64,000 bases of DNA, from the NCBI RefSeq assembly GCF_007786475.1, contig NZ_VNJJ01000018.1, positions 23,025 through 87,024 of the forward strand. Reading direction: 5' to 3'. A model generated the notes under the pieces. It was not told the origin of the DNA, did not search any database, and saw only the letters and a list, made by a program, of their open reading frames with translations. The position numbers and the translations under genes were made by a program. This document shows positions 1-8,012 of the stretch, piece after piece; the stretch's first letter is position 1, and every line of letters begins with the position of its first letter. Source of the DNA: Cohnella terricola (lineage in GTDB: Bacteria > Bacillota > Bacilli > Paenibacillales > Paenibacillaceae).

Positions 1-544
1 CGCGCTCCACCGCTTCTTCGCGGGGAATGGTGTATTGGATTCCGTTCTTGACCCCGCTCACGCGGCGAATCGCGTCGGAGTGTCCTTGGCTGACGCCTTT
101 GCCCCAGAACGTGTATTCCTTGCCTTCCGGCAGTACCGCTTCCGCGAGCAAACGGTTCAAGGAGAACAAGCCCGGATCCCATCCGGTGGAGATGACGCTG
201 ACATGACCGCCCGATTGCGCGGCATCGTCTACTTTACCGAAATATTCAGGAATCAAGGCATGGGTATCGAAGCTGTCCACGGTGTTGAAATGTTTGGACA
301 GTGACGGCCCCTGCTCCGGCAAGTCCTTGGCGGAACCGCCGCACAGGATCATGACGTCGATCTTTCCTTTGTACTGTTCGATGTTCGCGATGGATACCAT
401 CGGGGTGCCGGATGTGATGGAGCCTGGATCGCGGCGGGTGAAAATCGCTTCCAGCTTCATGTCCGGATTTTGGCGAATCGCGGCTTCAACGCCGCGTCCC
501 AAGTTGCCGTAACCTACAATGCCAATCGAAATCGTTTTGCTCAC
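1..544 (-). CDS. ddh: meso-diaminopimelate D-dehydrogenase, 3' end missing
   Basis: The gene runs off the left edge, so only about 181 N-terminal residues of a roughly 325-residue family are present. The product would interconvert tetrahydrodipicolinate and meso-diaminopimelate with NADP(H), supplying lysine and peptidoglycan precursors in the cytosol. Visible evidence is the N-terminal Rossmann motif G11-Y-G13-N-L-G16 and the stretch STGWDPGLFSLNRLLAE, which is characteristic of the family. The start is a GTG at 544 preceded by GGGAGGAAG about eight bases upstream. It follows uvrB on the same strand after about 180 bases. A weak possible promoter (TTGATG, 16 bases, TAAAAA) lies at 622-649. 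Function is well supported; the C-terminal half cannot be assessed. Confidence 0.85.
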   Translation of the reverse strand, partial: MSKTISIGIVGYGNLGRGVEAAIRQNPDMKLEAIFTRRDPGSITSGTPMVSIANIEQYKGKIDVMILCGGSAKDLPEQGPSLSKHFNTVDSFDTHALIPEYFGKVDDAAQSGGHVSVISTGWDPGLFSLNRLLAEAVLPEGKEYTFWGKGVSQGHSDAIRRVSGVKNGIQYTIPREEAVER

Positions 545-721
545 TTGTAATCTTCCTCCCAGTCATGTGCAGCAGCTATCGCATTCATCCATGCGACCTA
601 TAATTATCGGTAACCCGAGCATTTTTAACACTCAACCATTTTACATCAATAGGCGAAAGGGAAAAAGCGGACTCTGCGAAATAATGTAAAGATTAGTTGA
701 AATAATATAAATCGACCCGGC

Positions 722-2722
722 TCACATGCTCGCTTTCAGCTCAAGCAGAGCGTCCCTCAGCTCGGCGGCGCGCTCGAATTGCAGGCTCTTCGCCGCTTCC
801 TTCATCTCGAACTCTAAACGTTCGATCACGGAAGCGCGATCCTTCTTCGAGAGCTTGCTCAGATCTTCCGCTCCGGACAGGAACGTGCTCTTCGACTCGA
901 CCGCTTTCGTCGCTTCAATCAGATCTCTCACCCGCTTAACGATGGTTTGCGGAGTAATGCCGTGCTTCTCGTTGAACGCGATCTGGATGGTCCGGCGGCG
1001 CTCGGTCTCCCCGATCGCCTTCTCCATCGATTCCGTCATCCGGTCGCCGTACATAATGACACGGCCGCCCGCGTTCCGGGCCGCCCGGCCGATCGTCTGA
1101 ATGAGCGAACGCTCGGAACGAAGGAATCCTTCCTTGTCCGCGTCTAGAATCGCCACCAGGCTGACCTCCGGCAGATCGAGCCCTTCCCGGAGCAAGTTGA
1201 TCCCGACGAGGACGTCGAATACGCCTAGCCGCAGATCGCGCAGGATCGCCATCCGCTCCAACGTCTTAATGTCCGAGTGCAAATAGCGTACTTTAATGCC
1301 GACTTCCTTCACATAATCGGTCAAGTCCTCGGACATTTTCTTGGTCAAGGTCGTGACGAGCACCCTTTCGTCTTTGGCGATGCGATCGCGGATCTCCCCG
1401 AGCAGGTCGTCGATCTGGCCTTTCGTCGGGCGAATCTCGATCACGGGATCGAGCAAGCCGGTCGGACGGATGATCTGTTCGACGACGGTCGGGCAATGCT
1501 CGAGCTCGTAAGGACCAGGCGTCGCGGATACGTAGACGAGCTGCTTCGCTTTCCCCTCAAACTCCTCGAATCGCAATGGCCGGTTGTCCTTGGCCGATGG
1601 CAGCCGGAAACCGTGGTCGACAAGCACCGTCTTGCGCGCTTGGTCACCGTTATACATGGCGCGCAGCTGCGGCAGCGTTACGTGCGACTCGTCAATGACG
1701 ACGAGGTAGTCGTCCGGGAAAAAGTCCATTAGCGTGTAAGGGGTCGCTCCGCGTTCCCTGAATGTCATCGGACCCGAATAGTTCTCGATGCCGGAGCAGA
1801 ACCCCATCTCCGCCATCATCTCCAGATCGTAGCGGGTACGCTGCTCCAGCCGTTGCGCCTCGAGCAATTTGCCAGCTTCTCTTAATTCGACCAGCCGTTC
1901 CTCTAGCTCGCGCTCGATATTCACCAAGGCCCGCTTCATTTTTTCTTCGCCGGTGACGAAGTGAGATCCCGGGAATATGACGACATGGTCCCGTTCTCCC
2001 GTAATCTCGCCCGTCAGCACGTCGATCTCCGTTATCCGCTCGATCTCGTCCCCGAACATCTCAATGCGAATCGCCGAATCCCCCCGGGACACCGGGAAAA
2101 TCTCGATGACGTCTCCGCGCACGCGGAACGTGCCCCGCACGAAGTTGAGGTCATTGCGCTCGTATTGAATGTCGATCAGCTTGTGTAGAATAGCGTTTCT
2201 TGACTTCTCCATGCCTACCCTCAGGCTAAGTCGCAAATCGCGATACTCTTCCGGTGAACCGAGACCGTAGATGCAGGACACGCTGGCGACGATAATGACG
2301 TCTCTTCTCTCGAACAGTGAAGCGGTCGATGAGTGCCGCATTTTATCGATTTCGTCGTTGATGCTCGAATCTTTCTCGATATAGGTGTCGGTCGAAGGAA
2401 TATAAGCCTCCGGCTGATAATAATCGTAGTAACTGACGAAGTACTCAACCGAGTTCTCCGGAAAAAATTCCTTGAACTCGCTGCAAAGTTGCATCGCCAA
2501 CGTCTTGTTGTGCGCGATGATCAGCGTCGGCTTGTTCACCTTGGCGATCGTCTGCGCGATCGTGAACGTTTTCCCCGTGCCTGTCGCCCCGAGCAGCGTC
2601 TGATGTCGCTTACCGCCGACAATTCCTTCAGACAGCTGCGTGATCGCGCCCGGTTGGTCGCCCGAAGGCGTATACTCTGACACGAGCTTAAACGGTTTAT
2701 TTTCCACGTCCGATACTGCCAA
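722..2722 (-). CDS. uvrB: UvrABC excinuclease subunit B
   Basis: This is the damage-verifying helicase-like subunit of nucleotide excision repair. It is loaded by UvrA and positions UvrC. At 666 residues it is full length. Visible motifs are Walker A GATGTGKT at residues 45-52, the damage-probing beta-hairpin [10 protein letters not shown] near 98-107, the VVIDESH motif, the YVSATPG motif, and a C-terminal UVR motif ([17 protein letters not shown]) that contacts UvrC. Translation starts at a TTG (MAVSDV) behind GGAAAGGGGAG. Its promoter at 2816-2844 carries a LexA-like box, consistent with SOS induction. uvrA, usually directly downstream in Bacillus, is absent here; ddh follows instead. Confidence 0.97.
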   Translation of the reverse strand: MAVSDVENKPFKLVSEYTPSGDQPGAITQLSEGIVGGKRHQTLLGATGTGKTFTIAQTIAKVNKPTLIIAHNKTLAMQLCSEFKEFFPENSVEYFVSYYDYYQPEAYIPSTDTYIEKDSSINDEIDKMRHSSTASLFERRDVIIVASVSCIYGLGSPEEYRDLRLSLRVGMEKSRNAILHKLIDIQYERNDLNFVRGTFRVRGDVIEIFPVSRGDSAIRIEMFGDEIERITEIDVLTGEITGERDHVVIFPGSHFVTGEEKMKRALVNIERELEERLVELREAGKLLEAQRLEQRTRYDLEMMAEMGFCSGIENYSGPMTFRERGATPYTLMDFFPDDYLVVIDESHVTLPQLRAMYNGDQARKTVLVDHGFRLPSAKDNRPLRFEEFEGKAKQLVYVSATPGPYELEHCPTVVEQIIRPTGLLDPVIEIRPTKGQIDDLLGEIRDRIAKDERVLVTTLTKKMSEDLTDYVKEVGIKVRYLHSDIKTLERMAILRDLRLGVFDVLVGINLLREGLDLPEVSLVAILDADKEGFLRSERSLIQTIGRAARNAGGRVIMYGDRMTESMEKAIGETERRRTIQIAFNEKHGITPQTIVKRVRDLIEATKAVESKSTFLSGAEDLSKLSKKDRASVIERLEFEMKEAAKSLQFERAAELRDALLELKASM

Positions 2723-2796
2723 TCGTGATCTCCCCTTTCCTTAATCGCGAACGATCCCGGAACTTGCGGATTCCGTTCGTTCTTCGTTCCGTCATC

Positions 2797-2810
2797 AGAA
2801 TGTGTGTTCC
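2797..2810. promoter_or_regulatory. LexA (SOS) box at uvrB
   Basis: AGAATGTGTGTTCC matches the Gram-positive SOS box CGAACATATGTTCG at 9 of 14 positions, with one perfect TGTTC half and a GAA on the other side. It lies about five bases downstream of the uvrB -10 element, overlapping the expected transcription start, which is where a LexA operator would repress. Assignment is by motif and position only. Confidence 0.65.
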
Positions 2811-2815
2811 CGTTC

Positions 2816-2844
2816 ATTATATCGATTTGAAGGGTCAGCGTCAA
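2816..2844 (-). promoter_or_regulatory. SigA promoter of uvrB
   Basis: On the minus strand, TTGACG (2839-2844) and TATAAT (2816-2821) are separated by exactly 17 bases, close to the vegetative consensus. It reads into uvrB with a leader of about 85 bases. Confidence 0.8.
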
Positions 2845-2930
2845 AAGGGACAGAGGCGGCCGAGGGCGGAAAATAGGGCGTAATATCGTGCGTCGAAATT
2901 TGCGGAATTGCGCTGACGCCGGTCTTTTTC

Positions 2931-2939
2931 TGATATGAT
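2931..2939 (+). promoter_or_regulatory. extended -10 promoter of the SPFH operon
   Basis: TGATATGAT is a good extended -10 (TG-n-TATGAT) about 58 bases before the SPFH start codon. No convincing -35 hexamer is seen. The gene is divergent from uvrB, so the two promoters share this 270-base spacer. Confidence 0.55.
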
Positions 2940-2996
2940 AGAAAAAAAGCTTCTCCGCCCCTGATACGGGGACGGCGGCAGACTGGAGCGCAGAGT

Positions 2997-4019
2997 ATGG
3001 GTTTGTTTGATTTCATTAAAGGACAGTTTATCGAGGTTATCGAATGGATGGACGATACGGGTGCACTCGTCTATCGTTTTCCCGCATACGATCATGCGAT
3101 CAAGATGGGCGCCAAGCTTGTCGTCCGCGAGTCGCAAACCGCCATATTCGTAAACGAAGGCCAGATCGCCGACGTATTCGGGCCGGGAACGCATACGCTC
3201 AGCACGCAGAACCTGCCGGTTCTCACCACATTGAACTCTTGGAAATACGGCTTCAATTCGCCTTTTAAAGCGGATGTATATTTCCTGAATATGACGAATT
3301 TCACCGATCATAAGTGGGGCACGACCAATCCCGTCATCATGCGAGATCCGGAATTCGGCATTATCCGCATGCGCGGCTTCGGCAATTATTCGTTCCGAAT
3401 TCACGATCCGGTTGTGTTTCTTAAAGATATTTTCGGCACGAAACAGGTATTTACGACAGATGGCATTTCCGGCTTCCTGAAGTCCGCCGTAGTCTCGGGC
3501 ATCAGCGACCTGATCGGCGAAGCGAAAATCCCCGTCGCGGATCTGGCCAGCTCGTACAACGAGCTCAGCCGGCTTGCCGTCGATAAGTTGCAGGACCGTT
3601 TCTCGGCGATCGGCCTGTCGCTGACGAGCTTGACGATCGAGAACATCTCGCTTCCGGCAGAAGTCGAGCAAATGATCGACCGCAAATCGTCGATGAACAT
3701 CGCCGGCAATCTCGACAATTATATGAAGTATCAGACGGCGGAAGCGATTCGCGAAGCGGCGAACAACCCGGACGGCGGCGCGGCGGGGACGGGAGCCGGA
3801 CTCGGCGCCGGCATGGCGATGGGTCAGATGATGGGGCAAATGTTCAGCCAAATGAACGGCAAGGGCGCCGAGCCTCAGCAGAGTGCAGCTCAAGCTTCTG
3901 CGCAGGAGGGAGGCTCTACCTCGCAGCCTTCGGGCGGGAGCAAAAAATTCTGCTCCGAGTGCGGCAGCAAGTTGGCCGAGAACGTCAAATTCTGCTCCGA
4001 GTGCGGGAGTAAAATTTAG
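2997..4019 (+). CDS. SPFH-domain protein with C-terminal zinc ribbon (YdjI-like)
   Basis: A 340-residue protein of the YdjI type (often labelled virion core protein). The N-terminal two thirds is an SPFH/band-7-like domain without an obvious transmembrane segment. It is followed by a Gly/Met-rich linker (about 252-285) and a C-terminal zinc ribbon with Cys319, Cys322, Cys333 and Cys336. In B. subtilis the related YdjGHI proteins are linked to the PspA membrane-stress response; a scaffold role at the membrane is inference here, because no pspA is in view. It is followed after 12 bases by a second zinc-ribbon protein, and the two very likely form an operon. The ATG start lies behind a weak GACTGGAG-like site. 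Confidence 0.8.
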   Translation: MGLFDFIKGQFIEVIEWMDDTGALVYRFPAYDHAIKMGAKLVVRESQTAIFVNEGQIADVFGPGTHTLSTQNLPVLTTLNSWKYGFNSPFKADVYFLNMTNFTDHKWGTTNPVIMRDPEFGIIRMRGFGNYSFRIHDPVVFLKDIFGTKQVFTTDGISGFLKSAVVSGISDLIGEAKIPVADLASSYNELSRLAVDKLQDRFSAIGLSLTSLTIENISLPAEVEQMIDRKSSMNIAGNLDNYMKYQTAEAIREAANNPDGGAAGTGAGLGAGMAMGQMMGQMFSQMNGKGAEPQQSAAQASAQEGGSTSQPSGGSKKFCSECGSKLAENVKFCSECGSKI

Positions 4020-4031
4020 GCGGAGGCGCAT

Positions 4032-5141
4032 ATGACCAACCCATCTACGGCAATCCGTTTTCCGTGCGCAAGCTGCGGTGGCCCCATGGTCTTCGATGCG
4101 GGAAGCCAACATTTGAAGTGTCAATATTGCGCCTCGGAGCAGCCGATCGACGATGTCATGAACGAACCGGTCGAGCATCCCCTCGACGACCGCGACGAAG
4201 ATTTGGATAGTTTGCGGGACTGGGGGACGGAGCAGCAAGCGATCCACTGCGAAGCTTGCGGCGGGGAAACGCTGATCCCGGCGGGCCAGACGACGTCGAC
4301 CTGCGTGTTCTGCGGCTCGCCGAAGGTGCTGCTTCAAGAGCAATTTCGCAGCATTCGGCCGGAATCGGTGATCCCTTTTCAGCTGTCCCGAGACGAGGCG
4401 CAACGTTCGTTCGCGGCCTGGAAGAAAAAACGGTGGTTCCTGCCGAACGAATTCAAGAAGATGAACGTAAGCTCACAGCTTAACGGGATTTATATTCCTT
4501 ATTGGACTTATGATACCGATACGTATTCCGTATACTCCGCCGAGGTCGGCGTTTACCATTACCGGACCGTTACCCGCACAAGAGTCGTGAACGGCAAAAC
4601 GGAAACCTATACGACGACCGAACGATATACCGTCTGGCATTCTACGCGAGGCGATTACGACAGAAGCTTCGATGATATTCTCATCCCCGCTTCCGGGCAT
4701 TACGACGAGGATTTGCTGGAGAAGCTCGGCGACTTCAGACTTCGCGAGCTCCATGCTTATAAGCCCGAATATTTGAGCGGCTACATCTCGGAGCTGTATA
4801 ACGTCACCCGAGACGAAGGCTGGGAACGTGCGAAAAGAGAAGCCGACCACACACTCGATGCCGAGATCAAAAGACGGATCGGTGGCGACGAGATCCGCAA
4901 CTTGAGAATCCGAACTTCGTACGATCATGTCACTTACAAGCACTTGCTGCTTCCCGTATGGAACGCCAATTATCACTATAAAGCACGAACATTCTATTAC
5001 ATGGTGAACGGCCAGACCGGCACGGTCTCCGGCCATGTGCCCCGCAGCGCCGCCAAGATCACCTTGTTCACGCTTTTCTGTCTTGGACTGGCCGGTTTGG
5101 TGATTTGGTTTTTGATGAGCAATCCGGAATTTTTCTCTTAA
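4032..5141 (+). CDS. TFIIB-type zinc-ribbon membrane protein (YdjG-like)
   Basis: A 369-residue protein with two CxxC-type zinc ribbons near the N terminus: CASCGG...CQYC at about 14-35 and CEACGG...CVFCG at about 75-97. A long middle region rich in Tyr/Thr/Arg follows, and one C-terminal membrane helix (TLFCLGLAGLVIWFLM). Similar proteins accompany SPFH/YdjI proteins, and the N-terminal ribbons are sometimes misannotated as helicase or primosome-like. The start ATG follows GGCGGAGG. It ends in a clear terminator, so the pair is a two-gene unit. The biochemical function is unknown; a membrane-anchored partner of the SPFH protein is the best inference. Confidence 0.72.
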   Translation: MTNPSTAIRFPCASCGGPMVFDAGSQHLKCQYCASEQPIDDVMNEPVEHPLDDRDEDLDSLRDWGTEQQAIHCEACGGETLIPAGQTTSTCVFCGSPKVLLQEQFRSIRPESVIPFQLSRDEAQRSFAAWKKKRWFLPNEFKKMNVSSQLNGIYIPYWTYDTDTYSVYSAEVGVYHYRTVTRTRVVNGKTETYTTTERYTVWHSTRGDYDRSFDDILIPASGHYDEDLLEKLGDFRLRELHAYKPEYLSGYISELYNVTRDEGWERAKREADHTLDAEIKRRIGGDEIRNLRIRTSYDHVTYKHLLLPVWNANYHYKARTFYYMVNGQTGTVSGHVPRSAAKITLFTLFCLGLAGLVIWFLMSNPEFFS

Positions 5142-5148
5142 TGCTTCG

Positions 5149-5190
5149 CAGCCGCGCTATTCGGTTATCGCCGAATCGGGCGGCTTTTTT
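5149..5190 (+). terminator. intrinsic terminator after the SPFH operon
   Basis: GCCGC...ATTCGG / CCGAAT...GCGGC forms a two-part stem followed by seven T residues, directly after the zinc-ribbon gene. Confidence 0.85.
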
Positions 5191-5234
5191 TGTTGCTGCC
5201 GCCGTCGTGGAGAATTGTCCGATTGTTTGCTCGG

Positions 5235-5419
5235 GCTAACGGACGTAGGCGCTGCTATTTCGTCGAAACCGGGTTTTCTTCAACCTTACGGACACCAGTG
5301 CGCTTATTTGTCTGAAAAAGAGTGAATTCGGCCATTTTTGCGCAATTAGCGACTGTGACGTCCGTTAGATTTTCAAACGGCGGATCATGGGACAGTTAGC
5401 GGCTGTGAGGTCCGTTAGA
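5235..5419. repeat. four degenerate copies of a 21-24 bp intergenic repeat
   Basis: Two direct copies, TTAGCG-A-CTGTGA-C-GTCCGTTAGA at 5346-5369 and the same with G/G substitutions at 5396-5419, lie 50 bases apart. Two more diverged copies in the opposite orientation sit at 5235-5257 (GCTAACGGACGTAGGCGCTG...) and 5286-5306 (TTACGGACACCAGTGCGCTTA). This fills the gap between the SPFH operon terminator and the sdpR promoter. No ORF with coding character is seen in the gap. Confidence 0.6.
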
Positions 5420-5429
5420 GCACGCCTTC

Positions 5430-5458
5430 TTGACGCAGTTTAATATTTAGCTTATTAT
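5430..5458 (+). promoter_or_regulatory. SigA promoter of sdpR-sdpI
   Basis: TTGACG (5430-5435), a 17-base spacer and TATTAT (5453-5458). The expected start site is around 5465, immediately before the palindromic operator. Confidence 0.75.
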
Positions 5459-5470
5459 CTAAATATAAGA

Positions 5471-5488
5471 TTTAGACAATTGTCTAAA
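5471..5488. promoter_or_regulatory. operator palindrome for the ArsR/SdpR-type repressor
   Basis: TTTAGACAATTGTCTAAA is a perfect 18-bp palindrome located just downstream of the -10 element and 42 bases before the regulator gene. This is the expected layout for autorepression by an ArsR-family protein. Confidence 0.75.
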
Positions 5489-5530
5489 CATCAAAATAAA
5501 CCCGCTTCATGAAAGGGGGGAACCCGCCCT

Positions 5531-5818
5531 ATGAATGACACGTTCAAAGCACTGTCCGACCCTACCCGCAGAAAAATTCTGCAACTTCTGAAGGAAAAGG
5601 ATCTGTCCGCCGGCGATATCGCCGATCATTTTAACATCTCCAAACCGAGCATCTCCCACCACTTGAACATTCTCAAGCAAGCCAAACTGGTGCAGGACGA
5701 AAGACAAGGACAGAGCATCATTTACTCTATTAACCTTTCGGTGATGCAAGAAGCCATGGGCTGGTTTCTCGGCATGATCGGAACTAAAGGAGAGACTTCC
5801 CATGACGAACCTCGATGA
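5531..5818 (+). CDS. sdpR: ArsR-family autorepressor, SdpR-like
   Basis: A 95-residue winged-helix regulator. The N-terminal FKALSDPTRRKILQLL and the recognition helix ISKPSISHHLNILKQAKLV are typical of the SdpR branch of ArsR proteins, and no metal-binding cysteines are visible. In B. subtilis SdpR represses the sdpRI operon and is titrated to the membrane by SdpI bound to toxin. Here the gene overlaps the SdpI-like gene by 17 bases and is preceded by a perfect palindrome at the start site, so the same autoregulatory logic is likely. The start ATG follows GAAAGGGGGG. No sdpABC toxin operon is present in this window. Confidence 0.85.
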   Translation: MNDTFKALSDPTRRKILQLLKEKDLSAGDIADHFNISKPSISHHLNILKQAKLVQDERQGQSIIYSINLSVMQEAMGWFLGMIGTKGETSHDEPR

Positions 5819-6491
5819 CAACAATAACAACGCCAAAGTTGGCTGGTCGGGCAAAGACTGGACTCTGCTCGGAGCGAATGCGCTCTTGTTCATCGTCCTG
5901 TTCCTCGTCTTCAACCATCAGCTTCCTGATCAAATGGCTTCCCATTACAATATCAATGGGGAGCAAGACCGCATGATGGCCAAATGGAGCTTCTGGCTGC
6001 TTTACGCCGCAACCGGCATCGCATTGCCGTCAATCCTGACGGCGACGCGTTTCGTAGATCCGCGCAAGAACAACTACTCCCGCTTCGAAGGTTATTTCTA
6101 CTTAATACGATGGGCGGTCAGCTTGTTTTTGCATGCCGTCATGCTGCTCATTATTCTGGACAATGCCGGCTACAAGCTGCCGACCATTAATATTGTCGTC
6201 GGAGGAATCGGCGTCCTCTGGATGATTCTCGGCAACCGGATGGGGCAAGTCCGGAGCAACTTCTTCATCGGCATCCGTACGCCGTGGGCGCTAATGGACG
6301 AACAAAACTGGCGTCTCACCCACCGCTTGGGAGCGCGCGTATGGTTCGCGGCCGGTTTGATCATGTTCGTAAGCGCATGGTTCGTCTCATCCTTCTGGAT
6401 AGCCGCCGTCATTCTGGTCAGCGCCTTAGGCAGCGCATTGATCCCCGCGGTCTATTCTTACATGTTGTATCGTCGAGCATCGAACGGCTAA
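5802..6491 (+). CDS. sdpI: SdpI-family membrane immunity/signal protein
   Basis: A 229-residue integral membrane protein with about six hydrophobic segments. The N-terminal part carries the DUF1648 signature (LPDQMASHYNINGEQD). The C-terminal part carries the SdpI motif IGIRTPWALMDEQNWRLTHR. In B. subtilis SdpI gives immunity to the cannibalism toxin SDP and sequesters SdpR. Translation is coupled: it starts inside the last codons of sdpR, behind AAAGGAGAG. Whether it protects against a self toxin, a competitor's toxin, or has another envelope role cannot be told from this window. It ends at a hairpin terminator. Confidence 0.82.
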   Translation: MTNLDDNNNNAKVGWSGKDWTLLGANALLFIVLFLVFNHQLPDQMASHYNINGEQDRMMAKWSFWLLYAATGIALPSILTATRFVDPRKNNYSRFEGYFYLIRWAVSLFLHAVMLLIILDNAGYKLPTINIVVGGIGVLWMILGNRMGQVRSNFFIGIRTPWALMDEQNWRLTHRLGARVWFAAGLIMFVSAWFVSSFWIAAVILVSALGSALIPAVYSYMLYRRASNG

Positions 6492-6502
6492 CTTAATGGA
6501 TT

Positions 6503-6529
6503 GAGATAGGCCGGTTTCCGGCTTATCTC
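6503..6529 (+). terminator. terminator-like hairpin after sdpI
   Basis: GAGATAGGCCGG-TTT-CCGGCTTATCTC is a 12-bp stem with one G-T pair, followed by a short T-rich stretch (TTCT). It is 12 bases past the sdpI stop codon. Confidence 0.6.
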
Positions 6530-6726
6530 TTCTACATCGGACCGCTCCCCCCGGTACAAAAAATGCGGGGTATTCTGGGCCCTGCAACATTTTCAATCGC
6601 GCAGTCGACATTTCCAGCTTCTGCTGGTAGTCCTTGATGATCATCTCTTTCATTCATTCAGAAGGAGGACATTCGACAAAATAGGAGAATAGAAAATGAC
6701 GGAATATAAATAAAGGGGATGGAGAT

Positions 6727-7290
6727 TTGAAGAAGGGTTTAGGTATTATTTTCGTAGTAATGATCATGCTTCTTTCCGCCTGTTCAAGTAGTGAAGGGTT
6801 CAAAAAGGATGCTTTTTCAGAAAAAGACTTATGTATTGTAAAAGTCAACAAACCATCGAAAAAAGTGTGCTATGGAGACAGTAAAGATTCGATCGAAAAA
6901 GTTATAGGTGATGGCGTCAAAAAAGGTTTAGGGATCGTTGAATATGATTTTGGGGTATCTGTTGGATATCGAGACGAAATCGCAGCTGCGATCTGGTTAA
7001 ATGAGGAGTCGAAAGGTGTCTTCAAAACAGCTCGCGGTGCCGTGGTCGGCACTACCAAAGAAAAAGTCAAAGAACTTTACGGAGAAAAATACGGCATCGA
7101 TAAGGCTACATACTATCTCGATTACTTCTATGACAATACAAAGAAGAAATATCTTGATTCTGTATCTGTGGAAAACTTAAAGGTACCCGATGCTAAGGAA
7201 TCCACTTACATGATATCTTTTGTTTTTAACGATGAGGGAGCAAACAGAATCTTTATTTCGGATCTCAAATGGGCGATGATACTGTTATAA
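6727..7290 (+). CDS. putative lipoprotein of unknown function
   Basis: A 187-residue protein starting at TTG behind GGGGATGGAG. The N terminus is a lipoprotein signal: MKK, a hydrophobic core, then the lipobox L16-S-A-C19. The mature part is Lys/Asp-rich and hydrophilic, with no family I recognise. It is distinctly AT-rich and Lys-codon-rich compared with its neighbours, suggesting acquisition. A five-codon ORF (ATG ACG GAA TAT AAA TAA, 6696-6713) with its own good ribosome site lies just upstream and could be a leader or remnant. It stands alone between a terminator and a repeat region. An envelope location outside the membrane is inferred from the signal. Confidence 0.7.
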   Translation: MKKGLGIIFVVMIMLLSACSSSEGFKKDAFSEKDLCIVKVNKPSKKVCYGDSKDSIEKVIGDGVKKGLGIVEYDFGVSVGYRDEIAAAIWLNEESKGVFKTARGAVVGTTKEKVKELYGEKYGIDKATYYLDYFYDNTKKKYLDSVSVENLKVPDAKESTYMISFVFNDEGANRIFISDLKWAMILL

Positions 7291-7417
7291 AATCCACTTC
7301 GCGTGAGAGTAACCCTGTTCCGGCAAGCCCGATAAAGCCAACCGTTTCTCGACTTGTCTTAATGCCACGTTCTGAACGAACTCGCGGTAAAATTGGATAT
7401 CCGAATCCGTCAAGAAA

Positions 7418-7628
7418 GTGGCTGGCATGCTCCTGTAGCGATGTTTTTCATCGTACTTGCTCCCCACCGGCGCCCCTCTAGGCGAAAGTATGATGTTTTT
7501 CATCGCTAATCACCCAGGAATCGAACAAATAGTGGTTGGCACACTCCTATAGCGATGTTTTTCATCTTACTTGTTCTCTACGAGCACCCCACAAAGCAGA
7601 AGTATGATGTTTTTCATCACTAATCATC
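7418..7628 (-). repeat. two tandem copies of the 114-bp double-hairpin repeat
   Basis: Two units begin at 7418 and 7532, exactly 114 bases apart. Read on the minus strand, each contains GCGATGAAAAACATC (or a close variant), then, 52 bases on, A-CGATG-AAAAA-CATCG. The layout matches the array at 51919-52790, in reverse orientation. The rest of the 7291-7691 gap is unique sequence in which I see no convincing gene. Confidence 0.7.
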
Positions 7629-7691
7629 CCTTTCTAATAAGTTTTAAGATAAACCGTCAGGGGGTTTATGCTTTCTGATTTGTTTTAAAAA

Positions 7692-8012
7692 TTAGTTCCC
7701 GATTACTTTAAGGCCGATCACCGCGCCGACGACCAAAGCCAGGAAAAAGATCCGGCGGACTTGGCGGGACTCTCCGTAAAACAGCATGCCAACGAGAGTT
7801 CCGCCGACCGTTCCGATTGCGGTCCAAATCGCATAGGCCGTCCCCATGGAGATGGATTTCATGGCGAACGACAGCAGAGAGAAACTGGCGATAAAGCCGA
7901 GAACGAGCAGCAGCACACTCGTGACGTCTTTTTTCTCTTTTAAACGATTCATTCCCAGTACTCCGACAACCTCGAACGATCCCGCCAATAGAAGCGCAAT
8001 CCATGCCATCAT
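7692..8012 (-). CDS. ykkD: paired small multidrug-resistance exporter subunit, YkkD-like
   Basis: A 106-residue, four-helix SMR protein. The essential membrane glutamate is E14 (LLLAGSFEVVGVLGMN), and the PMGTAYA-type motif appears as SMGTAYAIWTAIGTVGG. It is closest in pattern to B. subtilis YkkD, the partner of YkkC in an obligate heterodimer exporting guanidinium-type and cationic compounds by proton antiport. Translation is coupled: its ATG overlaps the ykkC stop by four bases, with GGAGG just upstream. It is the second gene of a riboswitch-controlled operon. Confidence 0.88.
   Translation of the reverse strand: MMAWIALLLAGSFEVVGVLGMNRLKEKKDVTSVLLLVLGFIASFSLLSFAMKSISMGTAYAIWTAIGTVGGTLVGMLFYGESRQVRRIFFLALVVGAVIGLKVIGN

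Noticed and set aside
2841..4403. 520-residue minus-strand ORF opposite the SPFH gene
   Set aside because: Antisense shadow of a GC-rich gene with clear homology and ribosome site on the plus strand.
6426..6653. 75-residue minus-strand ORF beginning MKEMIIKDYQQKLEM
   Set aside because: No ribosome site; it runs through the sdpI terminator hairpin and into sdpI antisense. At most a short remnant.
7285..7503. 72-residue minus-strand ORF starting inside the 114-bp repeat
   Set aside because: Its start codon belongs to the repeat hairpin, and it converges into the lipoprotein gene. The last 45 codons look protein-like and could be a gene remnant, but I recognise no family.
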